Part shown: piece by piece, positions 11,201 through 21,934 of the stretch
Layout of the letters: each line of letters opens with the position of its first letter
Position numbering within the stretch: position 1 is the stretch's first letter
From: Candidula unifasciata
Lineage: Eukaryota; Mollusca; Gastropoda; Stylommatophora; Geomitridae
Direction: 5' to 3'
DNA: 64,000 bases
NCBI GenBank assembly: GCA_905116865.2
Contig: CAJHNH020007667.1
Span: 62,001 to 126,000 of the forward strand
Position numbers and translations under genes: made by a program
Notes under the pieces: model-generated
Database searches by the model: none
Seen by the model: the letters and a program-made list of their open reading frames with translations, nothing else
Told to the model about the DNA's origin: nothing

Positions 11201-14200
11201 GAAAAGACAAAAAAGTGCCAGGTCAAGCCACATTATTTAGAAGAAAAAAGGCAAGAAACTGGCAAAAGCCAGGACAACAAGAAATTTGGAAGGGAAGACT
11301 TCATGAAAACATACCAGCCTAATATTAGGACATGGAGAAACATCTGTACCAGAAACTACTGACAGTACCCAAGACAGGAGGCAGTGGACAAATATGATGA
11401 CCAACACCACCTGCTGTTGACTAAAACTGTTTACCAAATTATTTTCAAAAAGACAATCCTCACCAGTCATAAATAACAGGCCATCATGGGTCACGATACC
11501 ACAATGGTCATGTCCTGCTCCAACAGAGACTACAGCTCTGGCCAAAAGATGTTCCACTTTTGTGGGCATTAACAGATCATCCTCTGAACCATGACCAAGC
11601 ACACCATAGTGTCCACTTCCCCATGAGTACACATTTCCATTAGTGGCCCACAAAAATGTATAGTTATGTCCACACGATACACCTAAATTAGTATAGATAA
11701 ATCATAAATTATTTAACAAGGTGAACATACAGATCAATTTACACAAAAAACGCAAAAAGTACTATTATGCTACATCTGTATCCGCATAGGACTACAGGCT
11801 ACCCAAGCCTAGTATAGATGTTATTGGTGACATAATTATAACTTCTTTGGAGGTTGAATGTGCTATCAGGGATTTGCCCTCTTAGTGTGCCACTCAGGAT
11901 AAGACTTTCAAGTTTCTTTTTCTTACATTCTGTACTCTGGGGCCCTATTATGGAGAAAAGAAGACTAGAATGACTGACTCCACAACAAGCAGTCAACTAA
12001 TTTGGGGCTTCCTTTGAAGCTGGAGTGCATATCTGCCTGAAAGGCAAGGAACCAACAATCTGCATACAAATAAGTCAGATCTCTAAAACGGATGTGCATG
12101 CAACACTTAGGTTCTGGTACAAGACTAAAGTCCAGAGGCGGACAAACAACCAGTTTTACATGGAGTTTACAGCCGGTAAATGTGTGAAGAAGATGACGAT
12201 ATTCCATGTTGTGCTGCATTGGTAATCATATCTATCCAAAACCTTCTGTCTCGTGTGCTTTCAATCAATTCTGTCACAGATGACCTTCCATGCTATGATG
12301 TCACATTGTCTGTCATCATCTCTCTCAGTCTCCCTCTGCCTCTTTTCCACCATCACGACGTATTAGAATTTTCTTCTTTTTCTGACAAAAGAATGTAGAC
12401 TGTCTCCATCTGATGTGGGCAATCAGTTCTCTTCGTGAGTCAGTTTCTTTCAAGACATCTTCATTACTTTTTTTATATGTCCAGGGTATCCTATCACTCA
12501 TGTATAGAACCACATCTCAGGCACTTCCACATAATTTTTCAAAAACCGACCAACTGTCTATGATTTTATTCCTCATATCAGGATAGGATTTACATAAGAC
12601 CTGAGAACTCTCTTTCTGGTCTCAGCTGACAAAGAAAGATTGCACAAGAATATATTGAATTTTGTGAAATATATTGAAGTCTCAAGGGTGATCAACCCTT
12701 CAGAAGGCAACCCAGATAGACCCAGATAAAAGACCAATTTCTACATTATGACATATACTGGATATATGATGACAGTCCTATAAAATAAGTAACCCAAATG
12801 TGTACATCTTTAGATATACTAAGCACAAGGTGCAAGCCCATATTTTTAGGTGATGGGGTCAATATCGCCCAGGCCACTTTAACAACCCAAAACATTTTCT
12901 GGCAAACATTTTAGGGTTAGGTTGACCAGGTAGCCTTAGTATATTTTTTTTTAAATGCCTCTATTGGCATTAAAAACTATACCCCCATGGGACCAACTGT
13001 GATTTCAAGTCTGGCAGTGGCATCTGTACAGTCACAATACAGAAGTCAGATTACAGACAAATTTAATCACTTGTCTGTATTCTCTATTTACTTTCCTGAG
13101 CATTGTTTACATGCCTACCTTCTAGCTTGATGTTCAAGTGTTTGAATCCCCCTTTAAGGAAGGGATTTTTAGAAATCTGACTTGGGCTTTCAGGTTGACC
13201 TAGCTTAAAATGGGTGTCTGGAAACGTTCAGAGGAGTACAAAAAAACCAACTTGACACTGACCACAGCATCCGTAGAGTGCAGATTTGTCTATAAGAATA
13301 TCAGGCTAGAATATCTATTACATCTCAAGATTTGGAAAAAGGTTCTTCTTTATCTTCTCCATCTTCTCTTTTATAGTTTCAGAATCTGAAGGAGATATAA
13401 GGTTTATACTTCATGCTTTTCAGGCCACCTCAGTCACAGACACATTGTGCTGTTGTAGTTTCTCAGGTGTTATCTTTCCATATTGTTCTTTCTTTACCTT
13501 TTGCTCAATGTCCTTTCGCCCTTTTCCTGTATGCCTTGTATGATATGACATCAGCAGGTATTCTCTCAAAACCATTCGATTTGCTGTCTTTGTATGTAAT
13601 TTATAAACTATTTGATTTGCTTTCTTTGTATGTAATCTATAAGGAAAGCAATGGCAAACTACTGGATGTAATTTGCCTAGAGAAACCACACAACAGCCAG
13701 GGGCTGTTAGGGTTGGTTCTGCAACGTCCTGTAAAGGATACGCAACAACCTTTAATCTATAAACAATTTGATTTGCTGTCTTTGTATGTAATTTATAAAC
13801 CATTTGATTTGCTGTCTTTGTATGTCATTTATAAACCATTTGATTTGCTGTCTTTGTATGTAATTTATAAACCATTTGATTTGCTGTCTTTGTATGTAAT
13901 TTATAAACCATTTGATTTGCTGTCTTTGTATGTAATTTATAAACCATTCGATTTGCTGTCTTTGTATGTAATTTATAAACCATTCGATTTGCTGTCTTTG
14001 TATGTAATTAATAAACCATTTGATTTGCTGTCTTTGTATGTAATTTATAAACCATTTGATTTGCTGTCTTTGTATGTAATTTATAAACCATTTGATTTGC
14101 TGTCTTTGTATGTAATTAATAAACCATTTGATTTGCTGTCTTTGTATGTAATTTACAAACCATTTGATTTGCTGTCTTTGTATGTAATTTATAAACCATT

Positions 14201-17200
14201 TGATTTGCTGTCTTTGTATGTAATTAATAAACCATTTGATTTGCTGTCTTTGTATGTAATTAATAAACCATTTGATTTGCTGTCTTTGTATGTAATTAAT
14301 AAACCATTTGATTTGCTGTCTTTGTATGTAATTAATAAACCATTTGATTTGCTGTCTTTGTATGTAATTAATAAACCATTCGAATTGCTGTCTTTGTATG
14401 TAATTAATAAACCATTCGATTTGCTGTCTTTGTATGCAATTAATAAACCATTTGATTTGCTGTCTTTGTATGTAATTAATAAACCATTCGATTTGCTGCC
14501 TTTGTATGTAATTTATAAACCATTTGATTTGCTGTCTTTGTATGTAATTTATAAACCATTCGATTTGCTGTCTTTGTATGTAATTTATAAACCATTTGAT
14601 TTGCTGTCTTTGTATGTAATTAATAAACCATTTGATTTGCTGTCTTTGTATGTAATTAATAAACCATTCGATTTGCTGTCTTTGTATGTAATTAATAAAC
14701 CATTCAATTTGCTGTCTTTGTATGTAATTAATAAACCATTCGATTTGATGTCTTTGTATGTAATTCATAAACCATTCGATTTGCTGTCTTTGTATGTAAT
14801 TAATAAACCATTCGATTTAATGTCTTTGTATGTAATTCATAAACCATTCGATTTGCTGTCTTTGTATGTAATTTATAAACCATTCGATTTGATGTCTTTG
14901 TATGTAATTTATAAACCATTTGATTTGCTGTCTTTGTATGTAATTTATAAACCATTTGATTTGCTGTCTTTGTATGTAATTTATAAACCATTCGGTTTGA
15001 GGTCTTTGTATGTAATTTATAAACCATTCGATTTGCTGTCTTTGTATGTAATTCATAATTGGGTCTGTGCCCACAATTTTTCCCACGACCTAATTCTCTT
15101 CATGAGTTTTGTTGAAATCGGGAAGTGATGGCCTTAAAACCACGACCCTACAGCCCTGCTGTAAACCACACAAAAACATGCCCAACTGCCCTTTCAAGGG
15201 TGAATGCAAAAGAAGAAGAAAAATAAACATGCTGTTTATATTTTTGTACATTCAACGGTAAGAGCCCTGGTGGTGGTGCACCACCACGCGTGGTTCAGCA
15301 TTTCTACATCCCGTCAGCTGCACAAGATGGCAAGAGATAGGATGCCTTATTCAAGGATAATGAGAACAAGTCGGTGAAGAAATAAACCAGCTGAAATAGC
15401 TATAAATAAAACAGTCAACTCTTTCAGTACCAGAAGAAGGTTTTGTAATGGGTATTAATGAAGAAATACCCTTGAATAAAATTCATCAATGAATCACTTT
15501 CAAAGTGGTAATGTAACAGTAGCAGTGATCACTGGACATGTCAGATTTCTTGAGTTTGTTTTGACCAAACACAAACATAAGAAAGCATATTTAACTAACG
15601 AGGGAGGGATTTCAGCAAATAAGATGATTAACACACCATGAGTTGTTTGCAACTCATGGAGTTAAAAAAAATGATGCCTTTCCAACACAAACAAGGAACC
15701 AAACTATACAAACCTGCAATTTTGACACCCACATCAAATGGGACAAGAGTTGGATTTCCCAGCATAGAGCCAACAGTCTGACTAACTGTTGTTGAGTCAA
15801 GCAATAAGCAGTCCCCACAGGCTTTCTTATAGCCCCATATATAAACCTGTCCACTGTCAGTGACCGCTGCTGCATGCCAGGAACCACAAGATACCTGGAT
15901 GAATGAGAATATTAATTACAGCTGTTTGTAATCTCAACAGAAAACCACATACAACAATTTTCTGTCTAAGAACAGGAAACTGCAGGCCCAACTATCACAA
16001 GCATAAAATAAAGACTGTAAGTCCCCACAGTGTGCATGTCATATGGGACCACAAACAGAGGAGAGGTAGAGGAGAAGGAGGAGGAGCAGAAATTTGTGCT
16101 TTTTTTTAAAACAACACTAATGGCTGCAGCATTAACATTTACATGCAATTTTTGCCTGGAATGTTTCCTTTGCAATTTGTCTGACAGGAATCATGTTAGA
16201 ACTGTGCCTGAATACTTGTCTGCTGGTGTCTGAATCAGGACTGAGTTCAGGATTTTTTAAACACTCAGCTGAGCTAGCAGGTTGATCCAGCCTAAAATTG
16301 ATACCAAGAAAAGCAGTTGATGTGACACTGACCACATGACATATTATAATCTGACTCTTAAAATATAGTCTTAGCATCAAATTCCATGAAGTGCATGTGT
16401 GCATGTGTTCAAGTGTGCATGTGTTCAAGTGTGCATGTGTTCAGGTATGCATGTGTTCAAGTGTGCATGTGTTCAAGTGTGCATGTGTTCAGGTGTGCAT
16501 GTGTTCAGGTGTGCATGTGTTCAGATGTGCGCACAAGATAATTAGTAATATTATTTTCTTCTTCTGTTTTATTTTATCCCTCAATGGAACACAGGCCATC
16601 GATTAACCTGAGCCAAGACATTCTATATATTGCTATTGCCAACATCTCTCTCAGCAGCATCCTTCCCCGCACAGAACTGCAGGTTATAACCAACTGGTGC
16701 AGCCATTATGGGTGCCATAATTATAACTTCCTTGGAGGTTGAACAGGGTATCTGGGCGAGTCCTGTTGGTCTGTCACCAGTGCTGAGACTTTTTTTTAAA
16801 AACTGTGTCAGTCTTGTTGGGGAGTCGAACGTTTCAGGCAGGAACTCAGAAGTGACAATGAATATGAGCTTGGTTCAAGTCAGTGGAAGGTCTATGTTAC
16901 ATTTGATGATAAAAGGGCAGAAGAAAAAAAAAATTGCCAGTATACTTAAAATAAAGCATACAGAGATTTATTAAACTATTTATTTCATATCAAACACTAG
17001 CAAAAACATAACTAAAGTAGAGGGCCCTTTTCCACGCCTTTAGGTGTATAGGGCATATAGGGCATGACCTATATTTTTACAGACCAATCGGCGCAAGATG
17101 GGTGATGTGGTCAGCATCACACCGCCTGCCTTTACTTCCCAGGACTGCACCTGGTACACACTCAAAGATGGGTCAGGTGGAAGCCAAGGTCATTTCTGAA

Positions 17201-19076
17201 AAAAAATCCGGCTCCACCAGGGAGCGAACCCATGACCTTCCAATCTGCAGGTGAGCGTCTAGCCGCAACGCCACGGCGACTCAGCAAAAACACATATTTA
17301 AAGAAATTAATGTTTAATATTTTTTCAACTGGAATATTAAATAACATCTTCAATATGATTTCCATCATTTGCTATGCAAAGGTTGATGCACTTTGCAAAA
17401 ATCTCCACTGCTGTCAGTTCTAGCCCATTCATTCTTTATTTCCCACGTGTCCAGACATTAGGGATACCCTTCCCTCTATTTTTATTTTCATTCATAAAAT
17501 ATCAAGATACCTTTAACAAACAGTGAAGAAGTGTGGCTCTGTGGCTTAGAGGTTAGTGAATGCATTTCACAAGCCTCAGCATACTTGGGTTTAATTTCTG
17601 TAATAAGGGATTTAGAAAAAATGCATTCCTGTTGCTTGCAAACTGTGGTACACGAGCTATACCATGGAAGAGATTGCAGCATCATCATGTAATACTTCCA
17701 GACACCCAATAAATGCACATAGCAGCTACAGCCAACCTTCCTCATGGAGACAGTACATAAAAACAGTCACACTCCTGCTTCTTCTACAAAAACATTTCTT
17801 TACAAATAAGTGATGAAACAAAGGCTTGATTAAATGAAACCCATGGCAATGGTTTCATTCATATTTCCGTACCTGGCTAACTTGACCAAAACTGCTCACT
17901 TCAGTGAAAAAGCAGGCATCATTTTCAGTGTCTCCCAAACCAAGACGTCCATATTTTCCATACCCAGTAGTGAAGACACTGCCATCTACAGTAACCACAG
18001 CTGCAATAAGGTTTCACAATGTTATTTACTCAACTCTTTTGCTCCAAGATAAGCTGCTCTTCTTCTTGCTATTAATTTGGCTTCTAACTTGCTAAACCTT
18101 CCACATTCCTACAAGTATTGTCTTAACACCCTCTGATTTAGCCATTTATTACACTCAAGTAGCAACAGCTTGAGATAGAGTTCAGACAAACATTTCACAT
18201 CTGGACTAGCCACTGAATGCATGGTGCAGTGTCTGGTACTGAAAAGGTTCAATTATAACAGCCATGCAGAAAACCAGGCACAGATCTCAGTCTATATAAT
18301 GCACAATCATCACTGTGGCTAGCAATTAATGCTGATGATAGAAGTACTTGTTAATGGAAGTCGAATTAATCTGCCTTAAAGGTGACGAACCTTCAGTCTG
18401 CATACAAATAAGCCACTGAATAGACTGCATACACTGAGTGTACCAACTGGACCTGCTAGACAGGAAAAATATGAGGGAGTCACCCGTCATTACATCAGCC
18501 AGATTAGAATAGGAGTTGATTGCCTAAAAACACTTGGAGACATACTCAGGAAGAGATTGGAGCACTTGTGGTCATGTCCGATGTACAATGAAGATGATCT
18601 CTAAAATGAACAACAAACAAATAAGCCAGATCTGTAAAACGCTTGTGCACGCAAAACTAAAAAAATGCTACAAGACCAAGTCCAGAAGTGGAAGACCAAC
18701 CAGAACTTTCTGCCAGAGCTTTCAGCTGGTGAACACAAAGAAGAAGAGGAAAAAATAGAAAATCACCAACTCAATCATTTAAAAAAAAACAATTTTAAAT
18801 TAATTTCATGTCTGTACAATCACATTTTCTATCTTTTAATAGTTGTTAATAGATTTACAGAGTTCAACATCACAGAGTTCAACATGTTAAGTGATGATAT
18901 GGTGAATTTTATTGATTTCTATTACCTGTAAACAAAGCTCCACAGCTGATATCCTTAGCTGTCTCCAGTTCCAGACCATCTGCTGTTTTATTTGCAAGGT
19001 GCGGTGTGTACTCAGTATCTAACCTTCCTGTGCCCAGCTGGCCAGTTTTCCCAAGACCCCAAGTGTAAACAGCCAT
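4930..19076 (-). CDS. RCC1-repeat (seven-bladed propeller) protein, complete six-exon gene
   Basis: Six coding exons join in phase: 18926-19076, 17873-18000, 15714-15894, 11464-11682, 8864-9069 and 4930-5208, giving 387 residues plus TAA. All five introns are GT-AG. Seven RCC1 signature strands are visible: AVYTWG (residue 2), SVFTTG (58), QVYIWG (109), NVYSWG (170), LLFMTG (near 222), QVLSWG (278) and SVYTWG (332), most preceded by SCG/GxxH-type turns. The protein ends at HTAAIVP, so the last blade must be closed by the N-terminal strand, as in known RCC1 propellers; this argues that both start and stop are real. RCC1-fold proteins act as guanine-nucleotide exchange factors or as protein/chromatin adaptors. 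No HECT, BTB, kinase or other extra domain is present, so the specific role cannot be assigned and I could not match it to RCC1, RCC2, RCCD1, SERGEF or RCBTB by eye. The fifth strand has MTG instead of WG. No promoter or poly(A) signal could be fixed. Confidence 0.9.
5595..5825 (-). mobile_element. SINE-B1 (tRNA-derived) with target duplication
   Basis: Similar over its length to 17009-17282 (shared TTTTCCACRCCTTTAGRTGTA and AGACCAATCRGC). On the minus strand the right end is a degenerate tRNA-like head. Flanks ATTAGTATTTG at 5584-5594 and 5826-5836 are a perfect 11-bp duplication. Confidence 0.85.
6479..6863 (-). mobile_element. SINE-C2 (tRNA-derived), complete with target duplication
   Basis: 385 bases, identical in length to SINE-C1. 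The minus strand shows B box GGGTTCAAGCCC and the family body (GTAGTAAGATCGGACACC, TAGCCTAACGGCAC). A short internal duplication of GGTCAGTGCC is seen near 6644-6663. Perfect 14-bp target duplication GTACCAACTGTTTA at 6465-6478 and 6864-6877. Confidence 0.9.
7572..7822 (-). mobile_element. SINE-C3, internally deleted
   Basis: Shares GGATCAACATTATGGCATTT, TAGGCTACTCTTTTCGATTT and the GGGATTGAACCTGGAACC region with C1/C2, but about 100 bases of the central body are missing and the head is cut short. No target duplication could be recognised. Confidence 0.75.
8317..8870 (-). repeat. 42-43-bp minisatellite abutting the exon 5 splice donor
   Basis: About 13 units, each beginning ATAAATCAC on the plus strand. 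Unit starts at 8317, 8359, 8401, 8443, 8492, 8535, 8578, 8621, 8664, 8706, 8748, 8790 and 8832 give spacing of 42-43 with one 49. On the gene strand each unit carries GATGAG|GTACTAGTG or a close variant, the same as the true donor of exon 5. The array ends at the exon boundary. Confidence 0.92.
8864..9069 (-). CDS. RCC1-repeat gene, coding exon 5
   Basis: Residues 227-295. Acceptor CCTTTAAG, donor GGAGATGAG|GTACTAGTG. It encodes GSDGALGLG, the SCSKGEQHAH turn and QVLSWGDG. The donor is the outermost of a tandem series of near-identical donors, because the adjacent minisatellite (8317-8870) repeats the GATGAG|GTACTAGTG block. Use of any downstream copy would run into a stop within three codons (GTG TGA or GTG TAA). 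Confidence 0.88.
9070..11463 (-). other. Intron 4 of the RCC1-repeat gene
   Basis: Phase 1, 2,394 bases. It includes an R3-type LINE fragment on the plus strand (9770-9965). Around 11075-11130 a short stretch (AAGCGGGTCTTG) resembles 62830 in the right part of the window, so it is probably dispersed repeat. I see nothing coding between 9965 and 11463. Confidence 0.75.
9770..9965 (+). pseudogene. LINE C-terminal fragment (R3 family), plus copy
   Basis: Encodes KKMLDSLTSWHGRSSVSE, nearly the same as the minus-strand copy at 23.84-24.24 kb (QMLDGLTSWHRRSFVPE). This tail is typical of endonuclease/reverse-transcriptase LINE proteins. Only the extreme C-terminus is present. Confidence 0.55.
11464..11682 (-). 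CDS. RCC1-repeat gene, coding exon 4
   Basis: Residues 154-226 plus one base. Acceptor CTAATTTAG, donor ATGACTG|GTGAGG. It encodes GVSCGHNYTF, then NVYSWGSGHYGVLGHG and the next strand ending LLFMTG. The reading frame runs on past the donor as intron sequence but loses all similarity, which fixes the donor. Confidence 0.9.
11938..12195 (+). repeat. D-family dispersed repeat, copy 1
   Basis: Shares ordered blocks with 50021-50258 (GGGGCCCTATTAT, AGTCAACTAATT, GGCAAGGAACCAACA, CTGCATACAAAT, AAAACGGAT). Probably a retroposon 3' end or SINE; no promoter boxes were recognised. Confidence 0.65.
12205..12600 (-). pseudogene. LINE C-terminal fragment (R3 family), minus copy 1
   Basis: On the minus strand encodes KSNEDVLKETDSRRELIAHI then a disrupted zone where copy 2 has FFGHVMRRRKLEY. 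This segment follows the thumb in non-LTR reverse transcriptases. Nucleotide similarity to 23840-24240 runs over its length. Confidence 0.6.
13569..15056 (+). repeat. 36-bp minisatellite, 2 + 36 units
   Basis: The unit is AAACCATTYGATTTGCTGTC followed by TTTGTATGTAATTWAT. Two units (13569-13640) are followed by a SINE-G fragment, then an uninterrupted 1,296-base block (13761-15056), exactly 36 units of 36 bp without indels. Main variation is T/C at the TTYGAT position and ATTTAT versus ATTAAT at the end, arranged in runs, so units have spread locally. Because 36 is a multiple of three, several frames stay open on both strands (for example a KPFDLLSLYVIY repeat). It lies in intron 3 and I treat it as non-coding. 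Confidence 0.95.
13643..13752 (+). mobile_element. SINE-G fragment inside the 36-bp array
   Basis: This 110-base segment matches the body of the SINE at 60.13-60.35 kb (shared GCAATGGCAAACTACT and GCAACGTCCTGTAAAGGATA). It is 5'-truncated and lacks the tRNA-like head. It is flanked by TAATCTATAA (13633-13642 and 13753-13762); both copies share a C variant not seen in other array units, which confirms a target duplication. Confidence 0.8.
15714..15894 (-). CDS. RCC1-repeat gene, coding exon 3
   Basis: Residues 94-153 plus one base. Acceptor CATCCAG, donor TTGCAG|GTTTGT. It starts VSCGSWH and contains QVYIWG. The loop after the WG is longer than in the other blades (KKACGDCLLLDSTT and onward) and lacks the usual GQLG turn, so this is the divergent blade. 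Confidence 0.88.
16394..16533 (+). repeat. 16-bp minisatellite
   Basis: About nine units of GTGTGCATGTGTTCAA or close variants (CAGG, ATGC), in intron 2 of the RCC1-repeat gene. Confidence 0.9.
17009..17282 (-). mobile_element. SINE-B2 (tRNA-derived) with target duplication
   Basis: On the minus strand it starts GAGTCGCCGTGGCGTTGCGG, with an A-box-like segment and a B box GGGTTCGCTCCC, then a tRNA-unrelated body. Flanks AGCAAAAACA at 16999-17008 and 17283-17292 form a perfect 10-bp duplication. It is better preserved than SINE-B1. Confidence 0.85.
17873..18000 (-). CDS. RCC1-repeat gene, coding exon 2
   Basis: Residues 51-93. Acceptor TTATTGCAG, donor AGCCAG|GTACGG. It encodes the second repeat, with SVFTTG followed by the YGRLGLGD loop typical of RCC1 blades. 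The codon split over intron 1 (G + CT) gives Ala. Confidence 0.88.
18380..18745 (+). repeat. D-family dispersed repeat, copy 3, split by an E-family insertion
   Basis: The left piece ends CAGTCTGCATACAAATAAGCC at about 18415; the right piece resumes at 18617 with ACAAATAAGCCAGATCTGTA and runs to GCTGGTGAACACAAAG. A short fourth fragment lies at about 52795-52875. Confidence 0.65.
18416..18616 (+). mobile_element. E-family LINE 3' fragment with target duplication, nested in a D repeat
   Basis: A 201-base insertion ending in an AAC-rich tail (GAACAACAAAC). Flanks ACAAATAAGCCA at 18404-18415 and 18617-18628 are a perfect 12-bp duplication. With one frameshift the related copy at 34.2 kb reads GRPPRRYINQLQ...EEIGALM, reminiscent of the C-terminus of non-LTR reverse transcriptase proteins, so I read E as a 5'-truncated LINE. 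Confidence 0.75.
18926..19076 (-). CDS. RCC1-repeat gene, coding exon 1
   Basis: Residues 1-50 plus one base. The start is ATG at 19076 in context ACTACAATGG; it opens directly into the first propeller strand (MAVYTWG), so no upstream residues are needed. The donor is ACAG|GTAATAG. A possible AG acceptor lies about 15 bases upstream of the ATG (AAACAG), but without a pyrimidine tract, so a 5'UTR intron is uncertain. Confidence 0.85.
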
Positions 19077-20279
19077 TGTAGTGTAAAATCTGTTTACAAA
19101 TTTTTTTTTTTATACAGGCTTCATTATTTGGACAGTTGTATGTGAGATATTCTACTAAAAATGTGTCACATCTATTTCATGAACTCTTTTGGAAGCCTGG
19201 CACTTACAGGAGGATCCAGATCCTGTATATGTCGCTTGATAGGAATTTCTTTAGTGAAATGTTAACTATTGTTAACGAGACGTTTAGTTATTTTCACTGA
19301 CTGTGTGCCTGTGCAGCATTTAGGTCAAGATATGAATATATTTACTAAAAAATAGCATTTAGGGTGATCTTCTTGTGCACCAAAAAGCTTTTTTAATGCG
19401 ATGATGACGTAAAATTTTTCCCATAGTTACAATGACAGAGGCCACAGGGTAAGTGCATGAGTCACCTGATATCTTTTAAGCCCCTGGGGTATTCCATTCA
19501 ATGGTTCATTGATTATTGGGTACTCCCTTCATATATCTTTACAAATTTGGAGAAAAAACAATTTTTAACATAGGCAAAAAAATGTTATACACATTTATTA
19601 GTGATCTGTGTCAAAAAAAAAAAATGTAAAGGATTCTTTTAAGGTGGGCCATTGAGGAATTCCCATGGGTTTATGGTACCTTCTCTTTTTTTTTTTTTTT
19701 CAGGGCTAAGGACTTAAGAGGCATGAAAGCTGTATAAGGAATTCAAGGAAACTGGATAACATAATGGTGTGATCGACTGTCATATTTAGGATAAGACCTG
19801 AACACTTAGGGATAAAAAGAGTAAGATAAATCCACTGTAATATTTTACTTTTCTGATTTAAGAATCAGCATCAGCACGTATGAGGAGATACCCACAGATG
19901 CTCCAGCTCCTGCAGCAAATGTCCAGTAATACACTGTTTGTACACAAGTCACTCTTTATCTCATACACCCTGTATACTGGATCCATACGTCAAATTCACA
20001 CAACCTTACATATGTTATTTTATCTAACTTAAAATCTTCCATCAGTTTTTGTTTATAAATGGCTTGCCTTGTCCAATATGACTTGTTCCTGCATCTATCA
20101 TTTCTGTCACCAAAAATTTGCTCTTTCATTACCTCATATTCCTGCATAGGCTGCACATTTGCATGCACACAAGTCCCTGTATGTGATAATGGCTGGTAAC
20201 CATGCATGTCACAGTGGTCAGCTCTGAAGCTTCCCCAATACCAGATAAGAAACATTCATTGAGATTAGGGTGACCATAA

Positions 20280-20500
20280 TATCTTGAGCTGAAAACAGAA
20301 CATCCCACTAATATTTTGAGCTGAAAACAGAACATCCCACTAATATTTTGAGCTGAAAACAGAATATTCCCCTCATTTCTTGAGCTGAAAATGGGATTTT
20401 ACTATATTTTTACCTTTTTTTTTTTAACTTTATATTACTAATATTTTCAGTTGAAAACACATATCCTACTAATATTCTGAGCTGAAAATAGGACACTCTT
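20280..20500 (+). repeat. About 37-bp degenerate tandem repeat
   Basis: Five to six units of GAGCTGAAAACAGAACATCC plus CACTAATATTTT. The first units are near identical, the later ones diverged, with a poly(T) interruption near 20415. Confidence 0.8.
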
Positions 20501-21934
20501 AGCAAGTCAGTTTAACATTCCCCTCCCCTTAGTTTTTTCTATTTTACTGCAGTAATTGGATTAATTACTCACTGACATTTAAAACTTGAACCACTTCCGT
20601 CAAGAATTAAACTAAATAATATGCTCCTTAACTGCAGAGAAAAAGCATGCTACAATGAAAATTCTCATTAACAAACATCAGGCATTAAAAGTATCTAAAA
20701 TTATGACATCTAATAAGGTTTACCTATATAATTATAAGATGTGTATGTTCTATTCTCCAGCTTATTCTTGGATTTTGATCAAACTGAACAGCTGACGTTT
20801 TGTTAGTCCTGACGGTTTGGCTGCGGCACACCCAAAAATGTGAATGTCCAAGTGAAAATGGTCCTGCCTCTGTGAAAAAGGAAGGTATGGTCACAATAAC
20901 TATGTTTCCTCAGGTAACTCCATTTTCAGCTATCCGCTTCCGAGCTGCAATAATTGCCTCCACACATATGGTTACAGACATGCAACGTTGGTAGTTTCAG
21001 AGCAGTGTTTCCAAAAGTGAGCGTTACTGCCCTGGAGAGGAGGGGGAGGGACTGTCAGGCTGTTACAACAGGCTCTTACAAAAGAAATGACTCAACAATA
21101 ATACAGACTTTAAAAAAAATTACATTCCAAGATTTAAATATAAATGAATAAACTAAGACTGGAAAATTCAAAAGAGGGTAAACAAAGGAAGTGCACAGAT
21201 ATACAAATAACTAAACATTTTTACCTGTCATTTTGAGGTTTTCAACAAATTCCTCTTCTTTATATAAATAAAGTGATACCTCAGTATATGTTTGCTTTCT
21301 AACAAGTTCAATTCATTATATGGCCAGTTAAGATGCAAACAATTTAGCCTGGTTTATTACCTTTGTTTAAAATGTGACTCGATTACTAGAACTTGTCTGA
21401 GTCAAAATGAGTCTCATGACACGAACAAGTCCAAGCAGAGAAAAGGCAAAAAGAAAGTGAAAAGGTGCTTTAATAATATCCTACCCCAAGCAGGGGAAAC
21501 TCACAGGTCATTGGACAGTCTAAAATTTTAGTGGGTGGTAGATAGGCTGCATGCTGTCGTGGGACCTAGGCTGCACTATCTTGTGGGGTGTAGGTGGGTT
21601 GGGGTTAGGGCCAGTTCTAGATGTTTTGGGGTCATTAAAAGCATCAAAAAGTCGGAAAACCCAGTCTTACCAGCCTTTAAAATGTTGGACTGTCCTGTGA
21701 CATCATCTGGGGTAAGATAATAATAAAGAAACAGTGAAAAACACCAGCGTTTCAAATTCCCGAAGTTTTATTGGAAGGGCACTCTCCTTACAAACCATAA
21801 CATATCCTCTTCCTTCTTTTTCAGCACAACTGTAATAGGTACTGGACTCTTCTCAGCAAGATAATTTTCATTCATTTCATTTTATGGGTCGCTGAGTAAA
21901 TTACAAAGAACAGACCAATGACAGACATGTAAAA

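Larger units (their letters stand above)
11683..15713 (-). other. Intron 3 of the RCC1-repeat gene
   Basis: Phase 1, 4,031 bases, the largest intron. It contains a D-family repeat (11938-12195), an R3 LINE fragment (12205-12600), a featureless stretch 12600-13568, the 36-bp minisatellite (13569-15056) with a SINE-G fragment inside it, and about 650 bases of plain sequence up to exon 3. Confidence 0.8.
15895..17872 (-). other. Intron 2 of the RCC1-repeat gene
   Basis: Phase 0, 1,978 bases. It carries a 16-bp minisatellite (16394-16533), a complete SINE-B (17009-17282) and a degraded tRNA-like stretch near 17530-17595 (TGGCTTAGAGG and GGTTTAATTTC as weak A and B boxes). The remainder is unremarkable. 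Confidence 0.8.
18001..18925 (-). other. Intron 1 of the RCC1-repeat gene
   Basis: Phase 1, 925 bases. It contains a D-family repeat (18380-18404 and 18629-18745) split by an E-family LINE fragment (18416-18616). Nothing else coding is seen. Confidence 0.8.

Noticed and set aside
13413..15128. A 571-codon open frame made of a 12-residue repeat (and long frames on the minus strand)
   Set aside because: It is produced by a 36-bp minisatellite with no indels. Both strands are open, it lies in an intron, and the non-repeat ends show no similarity.
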